Shown here: positions 22,444 to 33,607 of the stretch, piece after piece
Position numbering within the stretch: the stretch's first letter is position 1
Layout: each line of letters opens with the position of its first letter
Source: Edaphochlamys debaryana
Lineage: Eukaryota > Chlorophyta > Chlorophyceae > Chlamydomonadales
Length of the DNA stretch: 64,000 nucleotides
Reading direction: 5' to 3'
Assembly: GCA_016858145.1 (NCBI GenBank)
Contig: JAEHOE010000001.1
Coordinates: forward strand, 3,596,001-3,660,000
Notes under the pieces: generated by a model
What the model saw: only the letters and a program-made list of their open reading frames with translations
Told to the model about the DNA's origin: nothing
Database searches by the model: none
Translations under genes and position numbers: made by a program

Positions 22444-23923
22444 GCGGGGCGTATGCAGGGGCCCGGGAACGTGCGGCCCCAGTAGTAGGAGGGGGGCGGG
22501 GGAGTACAGAGGCGGGTCTTGCTGCGTGCACGGCGCCAAAGGAACGCAGGTGGCGGATTGTTAGCTTGACGGGGAGAGCATGGGTTGCAGAGCATGGGGC
22601 GGGGACGCAGCTGTGGGGAAGTGGGTGGACGGAGCAAGCACGGTACGTGAAGGGTGAACGCGCAGAAGAGTTCGTTGGGGAGTACGCCTTGCCCGCGAGG
22701 CAGGATGCAGGCAGGGGACGGGGGCATGCGGAGCGGGCAGCGGCTGTTGCTGCGGTACCCGCTGCAAAGTGGGGCTGGCGTCCAGCCCCGGTTGATGTGG
22801 GACATTCATGGAGCAAGTGGACTAGAAGGACTGTGGCGGGGCAGCGGGGCCCTGTGAGGTTGCGGCGAGGACGCTTCCGCCGTGCTTCGGAGGCATCAAG
22901 GCTGCATTGGGCGGAGTAGGTAGGAGCGGAGTGCGCTGTCTGTATGACGCGGTCGGTCGGTTGCAGTTACGGTCAGGCCCCTACCAAGGGTGGTAAGCCA
23001 TGCTCATTATTCAGGCGTCATTCGGAGCACATGCGCTCGCAACACAACCGCAAGGCCAGCCCCCGCAAGAGAACCGCAACCGACGTGTGCCCAGGCGACT
23101 CCAACCGATCATCCACACAGCGTCGGTCTTCAGCACGCACCCCCCTCCATTCGCCAGCACTTGCCTGCGCAACCCTTCTGTGCCAGGCCGGCGTGCAAGA
23201 GCGCACAGAATCCCCCCACCACACGACCCTCAGCCCTCAGTCCCCGCACACCGCCGCCGGCCTCAAGCGCAGGCCCGGCCATGAGCCCATGACAGCGCTG
23301 GCGGCTGGCCTCGACTGCGCTCTGAGTCATTTACCAGCATCTTCTGTGCCCGACCGTCCGTGCTCCCGTCTCCGAAAGCCAGGCCAGGAAGAGCAGCCCG
23401 CCATACGACCCTCAGCCCTCAGTCCCCGCACACAGCTGCAGCATGCCTGCTGTGAGCCTGTGACTCGTGAGCCGCGTGCCCTTAGCTGCCGTACTGATAC
23501 ACGGGGCGGTGGCACTCCAGGCCGCCGGCCCCCATCTCTTCCCTCACACAAACGTTTCCGCAGTTGCCTTCACCGGCCCCGCAGGCAGCACAGCTCAGGC
23601 AGAACAGCTCAGCAGCATAAAAGCATGGACCACTAGGTACTGCCCCATTGCAAATGTGCCATCCGCCTCTTCAGCACCTACCAGTGCAGCTCCACCCCGC
23701 AGCCTCCCTGCGCCGCCCAGCCACTGCATGCTCCTGCGCTGCCGCCCCCCCACCTCGTGAATCCCCACGCACGCCCCCTCGACCACCACCACATCAGAAG
23801 CACTTCTCCCACCACCCCTTCGTTAGATCACAGGCCACAGAGTCAGCAACGCAGCTACAGACCGCCAGACTCCTTCCACGATCTGGGGCCTCGAGCGCCA
23901 CTGCCCTCCTCCCCACTGCATCG
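22444..23923. other. Convergent intergenic region between MMAB and CTPA
   Basis: The 1.48 kb between two facing stop codons holds both 3' UTRs. No TGTAA signal is evident for either gene and no ORF has supporting features. From 22980 to 23800 the plus strand is C-rich and G-poor. Confidence 0.5.
23219..23438. repeat. Imperfect direct repeat in the MMAB-CTPA spacer
   Basis: ACGACCCTCAGCCCTCAGTC followed by CCCGCACAC occurs at about 23222-23250 and again at about 23406-23434. Looser similarity ahead of each copy (CTTCTGTGCC... and AGGCC...) suggests an old tandem duplication of about 184 bp. Confidence 0.6.
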
Positions 23924-26900
23924 TCAGCGGCCCAGCTCCCGCAGCCCCGCCCACGCCGCCACCGCCACCGCTGCGCCGCTGAGCTCCGCGGCCTTCTCCA
24001 CGGGGGTAGGCGGGGCCACGGCGGGGGGGCCCGACAGCCGGCAGGCGCGGATCGTGTCGTCGTACTGCGCTGCCGAGGGGATTGACGCGTAATCCGGCTT
24101 AATGCCGTACCTGCGTGTACAGCAGTGTTGAGTTGAGACATGGGCGCGAAGCTGATGGCAGCAACGGCCAGCAGCGCCCGTGCTGCATGGGGATCGCAAG
24201 GCGAGCAAGGGAACCCCCCTCGGCGACCCACGCCCTACGCCACCACCCAAGCGCTTTGGCTTCGTTAATGTCTTCAAACCCCACTGGCAGCCCCCTCCCC
24301 CTCGGACCTATCTCATCCTGCCACGCCCCCCGCCCCCCCCCCACCTGTCGATGTCGTTGCCCCGCGGCGTCAGGTACTTGCCCACCGTGATGACCAGCCC
24401 CGAGCCGTCCCGCAGCTCGTACACAGACTGCACACGTGTACGACACAGGACACAGCAGCCTGTCAGGCGCCGCGTACGCAGCACCACCAAAAGGCGCCCG
24501 GACAAGCCCGGCCGAACCTCCCCTCCAGGTACTGTCCCCCAGCGCTCAGGCCCTGCCTCCCCTGCCCAGCCCTGCGCCCACCTGGATGAGGCCCTTGCCG
24601 TACGTGCGGCTGCCCACGAGCACCGCGCGGCAGTTGTCCCTCAGCGCCCCCGCCACGATCTCCGAAGCGCTGGCGGTGTGGTCGTTCACCAGCACCAGCA
24701 GCGGGGCCGAGGTGAGTGCGGGGCCCGAGGCCAGGGGCGTATCGGGGGCCGAGTCGCGGCGCTCCGTGATCACAATGGGCGCATCGCCTGCGGAGAGACA
24801 GGCACGACAGCGCGTGTGGGGTTTTGAGACCTTCCTCGAGGCCTCGAGGCGTGGATTTGCAAGGCGGAGGAGTAGGTATGGGGTGGCGACAGGCATCCCG
24901 GCACCCTGCCGAGGGCGGAAGCAGCACCTCGACCTCCAGACCCGCCCTCGCCCCCGCCCCGACCCCACCGTCCAGGAACAGCCGCGCCACCTCAAGCCCC
25001 TCCGTCACCAGCCCGCCCCGGTTGTCCCTGAGGTCCAGCACCAGGCGGGAGGCGCCCGCGCCCTCCAGCTCCCGAATGGCAGTCACCAGGTCGGACTGGG
25101 GGTGGGGGTGGGGGGTGCGTGTGCTGAACCTATGTAAGTGGCAAGTACAGCGAACCCAAAAGAGCAAAAAGCAAGAGGGCGGCTGCGCATGTGCCAGGTG
25201 GTGGTGGGGAACAGAACGTGCGTGCGCAGGACCGGGGCAACCGCGGGAGGCTGCTCCTCTCGTGGCCCTTGGTTGCGATGGCGGTAGTGCCACCGTGGAA
25301 GCTGCCGACACGTCTGTCCCTCCACGGCCCTCAAGGATCCCTTCCCTCCACCACATCCCACGACCACATCCCCATCCGCCGCACCTGCGCCCGTGCGTTG
25401 AAGGCCGAGAGCTTGAGAGTGCCCACCACCTCCTCGCCCGCAGCCGCCCCCGCCCCTGCCCCCGCCACCGTGACCCGTGCATTCGCGGGCGCCGGCGAGC
25501 GGCTGAGGCTGGTGGCCACGGCCGCAGGCAGCGTGCGGCGGGGCCGTGAGAAGGCCACCTCCTCCTGCTCCCCGTCCGCATGCCGCACCCGCACCCGGAC
25601 CACCTCCTCGGCGCCCCCGCTGCCGCCCTTGCGCCGCCCCGCCTGCTGCTTGCCGCCCTGCGCCTCGCCCTCCGCCTCGTCCACCACCCCCGAGATGATG
25701 CCGGCGGCGCGGAAGGGCGTCATCTCAGTGCCCAGGGAGCGGCCCTGCAGGCAACGGACAACGAGGCGTTCGAGAGGGCAGGAGCTCACGGCGATGCGCC
25801 CCAAGAGCCTAGCCGGCACCCAACGCGGGCCTCACATTGAGTCCTACTTGCTCCCCAAGCCCCAACACGCCGCCAGCAGACCCTCACTCTCTCTTTCTGC
25901 CCTTGCCCGTTCGTCCGCCCTCCACGCCCCCCGCCCCCCCCACCTGGATGGCCACCAGCTCGTCCCCCTGCCGCACGCCCGCGCGGTCCGCGGGGCTGCC
26001 CTTGGACACCCCCACCACGTACACGCCCTCCCCGGCGGAGGGGTCGCGGGGGTTGTTGGGCAGGTCGTTGCCCTGCGGAGAGAGGGGAGAGGGGAGACGC
26101 ACAGTTTCCAGCCAGGCCTTCATCGCACCCCACCACCCATGATCACCGCAGACGGCGCTGGGCAGCAGGCCAGTCCCCAGCAGGCCCCCTTCTCCTGGGC
26201 CCCCACCAGCTCCCCTGCCTCCCCTTACCGCCCCCCCTCCCGACCCCCCCCCCCCTCACCGTCTTGACCACGTACTCGTTGGCGGTTCCCAGGTTGAGCC
26301 CCACGCCGCTCACGTCGTACTTCTTCATGGCCTGCAGCTCCCCGGGCCCGATGAAGCGGCAGTAGGGGTCGGACAGGCCGCGGGCCAGCAGGTCGCGAAT
26401 GGCCCTGGGGAAAGAGGGTGAGGGGAGGCAGGGAGGGGAAGCCAGGAGCGGCCGGGAGGTGCGTGAGTAGGGTGCAGCATGCGGGGCGGGGGATCTGTGG
26501 CGAGGAAGGCCGAGTATGAAGCACGTACGGAGGGCAGGGGGGACAAGGAAGGGTAGGGTAGGCCTCAACCGGTGGCACTGCCCTGCTCCGTGCATCGTGC
26601 CTCCAGCCCCTGCCTCCCCTCCCCTTCCCGCCACCACACACCTGTACCCGGCTGACGTGTCCCTGTACGGCACCGCCAGCGCAGCGTCCCGCAGCTCCGC
26701 CCAGCGCTCCCGCTCGAAGCCCGTGCTGCGTGCGTCCAGGTAGTTGGAGTCAACCACCTCCCACACCTCGCGGATGAGCGCGTGGGCGGCCTCCGTGGCG
26801 CTCTCGGCGTCCTAGGGGGGGCCAGCAGGCGGGCATGCATGGAAGCCGTCGCCAGGGCAGCAGCACTGCTCCAGCTCCCTCCCCTTGGCCCTACTGCGCC

Positions 26901-28016
26901 CCAACCATGAGCCACCCTCTCCCTCCCCTCCTCCGCCCTTCAAAGACCCCTTTCCTGCCCACCCCTCCCACGGCCCCACCTGCCCCTCCGACGACGCCCC
27001 CGACAGCAGCCGGGGCACGCCCCCCAGCAGGGCGTCCACCGCGTTCTCCAGCCGTGCCTCCACCTGCCGCGCGGCCTCCAGCAGCCGGTCCTCCGTCTCG
27101 CTGGCCAACTCGCTGCTGGGCTGCACCTGTATGACCTCCACGTCACCTGCACTGCCGTACGCGGGGTGTACGGCGTGCGGCTGCCAGGTGTATGGCACCG
27201 GGGCTGCCGGTGATCCGGTGGTGAGGAGGAGCAGGCCCCGCCCGCCAGCCACCGGGAACGCACGGGGCGCGGAGGAGGCCTCTGCTGGCGCCCCGACCAA
27301 GGAGAACGACAGACCCTCCAACGACGTAGTCGCCGCCTGGCCCGTGGTACTGGAGGCAGCGGCCGCCGTACGTGCCCCCGGGAAGGCGGGCAACACACCC
27401 AGCCCCTGCTGCGGTTGCTCCAGCACCGCAGACCCAGAGTTGGAACCCCACAGCTGAGGCACGGCTGCGCCCCGGCTGGTGGTGGCAGCGGTGGCCAGCC
27501 CGCTGCCCGGCGTGGAGTCTGGGGCCTCCCTGCCGCTGCTGCTGGCGGCTGCTGTCGTGGGTGTGCGGCCGTGGAGCGCTGGCTCGGGCCGCACGCTGGC
27601 CAGGTCCGCACTGGCGGAGCCCGCCAGCAGGCTGAGGGTCACTGCGGCCCCCGCAGCGCAGGCGCCCGCGCGTTGGAGCCACTCGCGTATGGCGCCACCT
27701 AGGGGCCCATCGCCTGTGGGGGAGGATTTATAAGGGTGTGTGGAAGCGGGTCCCGCGTGTGTGGGCTGCTTGGGCCATGTGGCGGTTGCGACACGGGGTT
27801 CGGCAGGGCTGCGGTACGCCGAAGGCAGCATCGCTCACCTGGCTGCTGTGGGCTGTTGCTGGGGCCTGGATCCCCGCCCTGACTAGACAACGCCGGACGG
27901 GGCCCGCGGCCCTGGCCTCCCGTGAGGGGCCAGACCGCGTGCCGGCACCGCCGAAAGCCCGGGACCCTTGCTGACTGTGACGGTCGCAGTCCCGGCTGCG
28001 GCACGGTGCATAGCAC
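23924..28016 (-). CDS. CTPA: Thylakoid-lumen C-terminal processing protease CtpA (PSII D1 maturation); first exon unresolved
   Basis: Serine protease (S41) that removes the C-terminal extension of pre-D1 so the manganese cluster can assemble. Exons: 27839 upstream (exon-1 edge uncertain), 27713-26980, 26811-26642, 26404-26260, 26072-25944, 25744-25385, 25095-24969, 24787-24582, 24427-24345, 24110-23924. A PDZ domain ([22 protein letters not shown]) is followed by the protease fold: [21 protein letters not shown] (catalytic Ser) and TYGKGLIQ (catalytic Lys). A transit-like N-terminus leads to a hydrophobic stretch ending GSASA, a lumen-cleavage site. The open exon-1 frame (to 28016) has no ATG; ATG 28146 with donor CAG|GTGCGA and acceptor GCCGCAG near 28000 is a possible first exon. 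At about 770 residues it exceeds usual CtpA because of a low-complexity 27713-27000 segment. Confidence 0.9.
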
Positions 28017-28561
28017 AAGTGAGCATTATCACATACATTACCGGCCACAGCAAGGGCAGCGGCGGAGGCCGGTGGCCTGAAGCATGTCGGAGCCCGAGCA
28101 TCGTATGCCGTCGCACCTGTCGCCGAGTTGGGTGGCCGCTCCTCATGGCTCTCAGGTCACCAGCGCGCCCTATCACTGGTCTGGCCTGCGACTGCCCAAG
28201 TCCTGAGCGCGTGTCGGCAGCAGCACGGCCGAAGGGGCACACGCGGCTTTGTCCGGCAAGCGTCTGTACGCCAAAACTCAGTGTCTATAAGCAAGATCCG
28301 GTCGGGGGGCGACGGGGAGGTGTTCTGACTGCGGATGAAGCCGTGCAAAATTGGGACAAGACAGCCGGGTCAAGCACAAGACTGCCAAAGCACATGATGC
28401 AGCAGTCTGCGCTCACTGGCACACGGGCACACGCGAGCTGCTCCCAGACTTCACTTTTGCAGCATCCGCGATTCCCTGTTTCCGCCAGAAGAGCGCCCAT
28501 TCTGCCGAGGACCCCTTCTCGAGCTCAGAGAGCCACCGATCATTACGTAGGGGCTGCCAAA
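28017..28561. promoter_or_regulatory. Divergent region between CTPA and HDDC2
   Basis: CTPA (minus) and HDDC2 (plus) start head-to-head within about 0.4-0.55 kb. The part nearest CTPA probably includes its 5' UTR and a small first exon (ATG at 28146); the remainder, 28250-28560, is more AT-rich and likely holds the promoters. No specific element is claimed. Confidence 0.45.
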
Positions 28562-30388
28562 ATGGAGGGCACCGATGCGCCTAGCACATCTCGGGCCCAG
28601 CCCTCACCCGCCGCGGCCATCGACTTCCTGATGTTGCTCCAGCAGCTCAAGGTGCGACTTCGCTTACGCCACCATGGGCACCCGAGCGCATGGGGGAGCG
28701 TGAGCCAATGGGTGCACAGGACGTCCAGTTCGGGCAAGGGCGTCGGCAAGGGCGTGGGTTCGTGTCCACGCCAGCACGCCTTGTCCCGCCCCCATGCGCC
28801 CTCCAGCTGACCAAGCGCACCGGCTGGGTGCGAAAGAACGTCCAGGGACCCGAGAGCATCGCCGGTGAGGACCCGCTTAATCGGGTTTGCTTGCGGGTTG
28901 GCCGTAGCCCGCGGCGCGATCTATCTTGACGCGGTGAATGCCGGTCCCTCAGCTTCCTCCTCCTCTCCCGCCCACACTCTCCCTTCCTCGCCTCCACCTC
29001 CCCCCGCCAGACCACATGTACCGCATGTCCATGATGGCGCTCATCGCCACAGACAGCTCCGTGGACGTCACCAGGCAGGGGCGGGGGGGGGCGGGGTCAG
29101 GGCGGGGCACTGGGGGAACGGCCGGGGCCTATGTGTTGGGGTCCTGACGGCGAAAGGCTTCCGCACAGCCGGGTTCACAGCCGTCTACGCGCAATTTGCT
29201 CACGTTTAAAACGCATGCGCCCCTCCCGACCCAGCATCTTCACCACGCTTAAGTTCTGCCAAGCTCACCCCTTCCTCACGAGGCTCTGGGGGCGCCACCT
29301 GAGCCAGCGCCCACCCTTCACCGCCCCGACCCCCGGCTCCGAGCCCCCAGGTGCATCAAGATGGCTCTGGTCCACGATGTGGCTGAGTCCATCGTGGGGG
29401 ACATCACGCCCCACTGCGGGGTCAGCGATGACGACAAGCACGGGCGGGAGCTGGCGGCGGTGCAGCGGATCAAGGCCATGCTGGGGGAGGGCACGGCGGC
29501 GGGTGCGTGGGGTCGGTCGTCTGTGTGCAGGGGGCCGAGCGTGCGGGGCGCGGAGCGGGGCACGGGAAGCTGTGGGGCTTGGGCAGGGGAGCAGGGTGCA
29601 AAAGGGCTTTTCGAGATCTCGACATCGCTGGTTGCGAGTGCCGAGCTGTGTCTGACTTGGGTCTGCTGTCGGTGCCCCCTGGCCCCCGCCTGCCAGCCGC
29701 CGAGGTGGAGTCTCTGTGGCTCGAGTACGAGGCGGCCTCCTCCCCCGAGGCGCTGCTGGTCAAGGACTTTGACAAGCTGGAGATGATCCTCACAGCGCAC
29801 CAGTACGAGCAGGTGCCACCGGAGGGGAAAGGGAGGGGAGGGGGAACAGGCCAGAGATAGTGAAGTGGCAGTGGACGGGTGGTGGTGGAGCCGCGAGCTG
29901 CGGTGCGGGCCTGGGATGCGGCTGTGCGCTCAGCGTGCGGGTGTCAGGAGTGCGACGACAGTCCGCTGGGCCTTGTACTTAGCTTTGTTGATCCCCCATA
30001 CCTTCCGTCCCTCGGCCCCAGGCCCAGCCGGGTATGCTGCTGGAGGAGTTCTTCACGAGCACGGCCGGCCGCTTCAAGACGGAGACCGGGTGGGTTCCAT
30101 GTGCTCTCAGTGTGGCCTCATGCAGCCCGTAGCGTGCGTTATTGAGGCTTGGGAAAGGCCTCGAGATGGCGTCATCCTTGTGAGGGAAAGCGTTGTACCC
30201 TGTGGTTTCCTGGCTCCCGGCTGCCCCACAGGAAAGCCTGGGCGGAGGAGCTCATAGCGCGGCGCATGGCCAGCCGGGCGCCGGCAACGGAGGCCGCCAA
30301 GGGGGAGGGGGCTGCGGGCGAGGAGGCCAGCGGGGCAGCAGCGCCGGCGGGGGAGCCCGAGGCCAAGAAGGCCCGAGTGGAGGCATAG
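28562..30388 (+). CDS. HDDC2: HD-domain 5'-deoxynucleotidase, HDDC2/YfbR family (234 aa)
   Basis: Metal-dependent phosphohydrolase; characterised relatives dephosphorylate deoxynucleoside 5'-monophosphates. Exons: 28562-28651, 28807-28864, 29011-29074, 29351-29502, 29697-29812, 30022-30089, 30232-30388 (705 nt, in frame). HD metal ligands: H51 in DHMYRM, H79-D80 with E83 and D88 in [13 protein letters not shown], and a later Asp in KDFDKLEM. Intron 3 begins AG|GCAGGG, a GC-AG intron, forced by the phase of the next exon (AG|G TGC ATC AAG). The C-terminal ~45 residues are an Ala/Glu/Gly-rich tail ending KKARVEA, which might act as a basic localisation signal (inference). Start at the ATG directly after the divergent promoter. 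Confidence 0.92.
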
Positions 30389-30510
30389 GTAGGACTTGGC
30401 CATTGCAGGCCCAACGACGTGCCGTGCTGTATGCGTGCTGTGGCTTAAGAGCAATGGAGCCGCGGGGAGGCTAGGCCGAGGTTAGGCTCTGAAGGCGCCT
30501 GGCTGCGCTC

Positions 30511-30515
30511 TGTAA
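30511..30515 (+). terminator. TGTAA poly(A) signal of HDDC2
   Basis: TGTAA 123 nt after the HDDC2 stop codon in the right orientation. From here to 31019 no gene or repeat was recognised. Confidence 0.55.
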
Positions 30516-31019
30516 CGGCGCTCTGTGGTCAGTCGTGATACCCGTGGATGGGTTGAAGAGCATGAGGTGCGATGTGCTCTCAGGGTAGAAGGGGTTAGTG
30601 ACGGAGGAAGCTTGAGGCAGGGGAAGCGTGTTACGACCTACACGGGGTTCAAGGTGCAGTGTAGGCACAGTGGAGGCTTACATGTAAGCCGTGTTAGTAA
30701 CCCAGACACCAACCGAGCTTTGGGCGAGACCTCCAGCCGGCCTCCTCGTGGACGCACACGTCTAGCCCAACCTTGATACTGGGAGCTAGGCCGTCAATCC
30801 ATCTTATGCATTGTATAGCTTCGTGTCCAGATATTACTACCCAGCAGAGGACTTGGCCACCACTTCACCTGTTCGCCCTCAGTACCCCTTCTTACTCCCA
30901 GACCTTTGTTCCGAGCTTCCGACCTGCCCAACTCCCCGACCTGTCCCTTGCCAGACGCCCCACACGTTGATGGCCTGTAAGGGGCCGCATGCATGTCTTG
31001 TCCTCAGCTTGCACGACTA

Positions 31020-31952
31020 GAGCACGCCCGCTGCGTCCCCCGGCTTGCGTCGCAACCGTGTGCGCGTGGGTGCCGCGCTGCGCACGGGAAGCAAGTAGGC
31101 CAGCCAGCGCGTCGCTAGTGCGGCCTGCCGCCAGCGACACGTCGACGGGCTCCACTACCCGCGGGATCTGATTAAGGGCTGTCGTCGAGCCTCCTCCGAA
31201 GGTAGCCGTGCCTCCGCTCTCAGCCCACGTGTCGACTCCCACGATGCCCGTCTGGCGAGTGCCCGCTCCTTCCGGCAGTTCGCCGGCTACCCGATGTAAC
31301 GCTCCACCGATGCCAGCCACCTGCATGGTATTGATATTGGTGAGGTATGCAACCGGAGGGGTTTGGGCAGCGGGTAGCGGGAGCCGTCAAGCTCTTGGCA
31401 TTTCTGCCCCCTCTTCAGTGCCCAAAATCATGCATGTCTTAACGCAAGCAGAGTACTTATGTCAGCTCTTGTGTTGCAGGGCCAGCCTCACGGTCGGCAG
31501 CGCACCTTGACGCTGGGGAACCCCGCTGGTGCCCCGTAAGCTGCGTAGGACATTTCAGCTTCGATGGTCTTGGCGAGTTCTCAGAGAGTTGGCATCGCCT
31601 TACTCTGCAAACTTCTGCGAACTGCGGGAGGTCAAAGTCCGGCTCCAGCGCCAACGGACAAGCCTGCCGAGCGAAGCGCACAGCCGACTCCACACGAAAG
31701 CTAGGGAGCTGTAGCCTTATACACAGGCTGGCCGGCCGCAAAGGTCTCGACGGGCCCAGCTCCGCTTCACCCTTCCAGGCAGCAGGTCTGCGGTAGAGCA
31801 CGAGCGCAGCCGTTCATGCAGTTCAATCAGTGTACTTGCTGAAGAGGAGGCCAGGGCGGAGGAACTGAGTGCCTCAACGTGTCTTACGCGAAATGTGAAG
31901 CCCGCGGCGAAGGCTCGGGACGCCGGAGAGAAAGGCCAGAGAGACCTTCAGA
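31020..31952 (-). pseudogene. Truncated copy of the 5' end of the one-finger GATA gene
   Basis: This segment is nearly identical to 46243-47168 and carries that gene's upstream region, exon 1 (ATG at 31553, starting MSYAAYGAPAG, donor after 31506), intron 1 and the first 300 nt of exon 2 (31320-31020). Similarity stops abruptly at 31020 within exon 2, and the frame then runs into unrelated sequence, so no GATA finger can be made. A few substitutions separate the copies (for example the last Leu codon of exon 1 is Val here). Confidence 0.8.
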
Positions 31953-32837
31953 GGCAGGTCTTCAGGGGACTAGGAGTGTTTGACGCGATGCACGCGAGGA
32001 GGAGGCCCAGGCTTGTCGACGCGACGTCGCAAGGCGCGAAGAGACTTGAACCGTCGCAAGCCGAAAGGGGGGTAGCGTCAGCACACGCGCTCAGAGCTCG
32101 TCCATAGCTTAAAGATGCTGTACTAGCACCAGATCCGGCCCGGTCGGAAGGAAAGGTCGGGGTTTGGGCTGAATGCGGTGTGCAAGTCTACATGTCGCTG
32201 CGCGCCGAGTAGCGGGATCGGCTCAAGCCAGCCTCTGTATGCGTAGAGGCTATGTACGCAATATCATTTAAGCATTGTGCTGCGACTTTCCAGGCGCGCC
32301 GCAGCTTCCCCGCGTGTTGGCGCTTGCGACCGAAGTGTCTCGCCTTGCCAGCGGAGCTGATAGAAAGCGCTGTAGAGGCCGCACAGGTGCGAAACTTGGG
32401 TTGCTTGGCGGCCGAGCTCGAGGCCCGGTCGCCGAGTGTCCCCTCCTCCGCATCCCGCCTGGCGATGCACTGCACGCTCACCCCGACTCGCACGCGCCCG
32501 CACGGACACGCATCGTAGACATGTTGGACATGAACGACGGACAGAGACGGGCTGCTTGGCCTGACTTGGCTTAGCTGCTCTATACAAGGGCGCCGCGCAC
32601 ACGCAACCCCAACGCTTCCCACGTTCCCAGCACAAGAGTTCCACCTTTGGCAATTGGAAGCTGTGAGTTGGACGTATCCGCAGTCGGGTTCCGCAAGGGC
32701 GAAAAGAGTCTTCGTGCTCGCGGGCCGCGAGCTCGGGGTATTCAGAGTGGCAGCGCCCCCAGTGCCGTACAGGACGCGTGCCAAACCCGGCATCTCCTTG
32801 GCCCCACCGCCATCCCCGTGGCCCCCCAAGCCCCCTT
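31953..32837. other. Unassigned stretch between the GATA fragment and the 5' LTR
   Basis: About 0.9 kb without a supported gene. The only long frame (32188-32961, minus) runs into the LTR and has no recognisable domain, so it is not annotated. It could contain remains of older elements. Confidence 0.4.
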
Positions 32838-33342
32838 TGTCGGGCACTGGCGTGCCGCCGTGCCCGGGAGGTTCATGGGGGGAACTTCGCGGGAAGTTCA
32901 AGGGTCGGCGGAGCACGGAGGGATCCGCACGAACCCAGTTGTTGCAGTGGCATATTGGCATGTAGCTTGTGCTCGCCGCAGTCGGCTGAGCTGAGTCGAG
33001 GCTGAGTAGCGTAACATGGTAGGATGAGCGTGCACCGGCGGAGATGTTGTCGTACGGTCGGGATGAGGGGGTAATGGCGCGGGAACAGCCACGAAGCGGT
33101 GTCTGTTCCCAAGCTCTCTGGTACTGCTTGCCGGTGTTGCTTACTTCGTGGACAGACCAAGCATATTCAGAGATCGCGGCTAGTAGAGCCGCCGAGCCTG
33201 TAAGGAGTGATCTGCGCTCCGCTGAATCGGCATCGACCCAAGACTCCGCCAGTAAGCTGAGCGTGCGAGGGTGCGATTGGCCCAGATCTGCGTGTCAGAG
33301 GACGCCTGCTAGTGCGTGCCTGCTGGACATCGCGTCTTCCCA
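32838..33342 (+). repeat. 5' LTR
   Basis: Starts TGTCGGGCAC and ends CGTCTTCCCA. It includes TGTAA at 33199-33203, which would serve as poly(A) signal in the 3' copy. The partner is at 40267-40771. Confidence 0.9.
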
Positions 33343-33575
33343 GCTTGGGAACAGACGGCGGCGGTGGCGGGGGCGCGCAGGTGTACGTGCACCGCCAGGA
33401 GGCGGGACCGACCTACTGCGTCACCCATCCGGCCAAGGCCTACTCATCCATCTTCGAGCTGTCTGACCAAGAGCGGGCGCAGCTCCTGGCGGGCAACGAT
33501 GAGGCCAGGGCCTACTTCGAAGAGGACCCGTACATGTTCTACTACGAGCCGGGCGCCGTCCTGATCCGCCGCAAG

Positions 33576-33607
<32 letters not shown>

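Noticed and set aside
32188..32961. Minus-strand ORF of 257 codons next to the 5' LTR
   Set aside because: Crosses the LTR boundary, has no conserved motif, and part of it recurs at the other LTR purely as LTR sequence.
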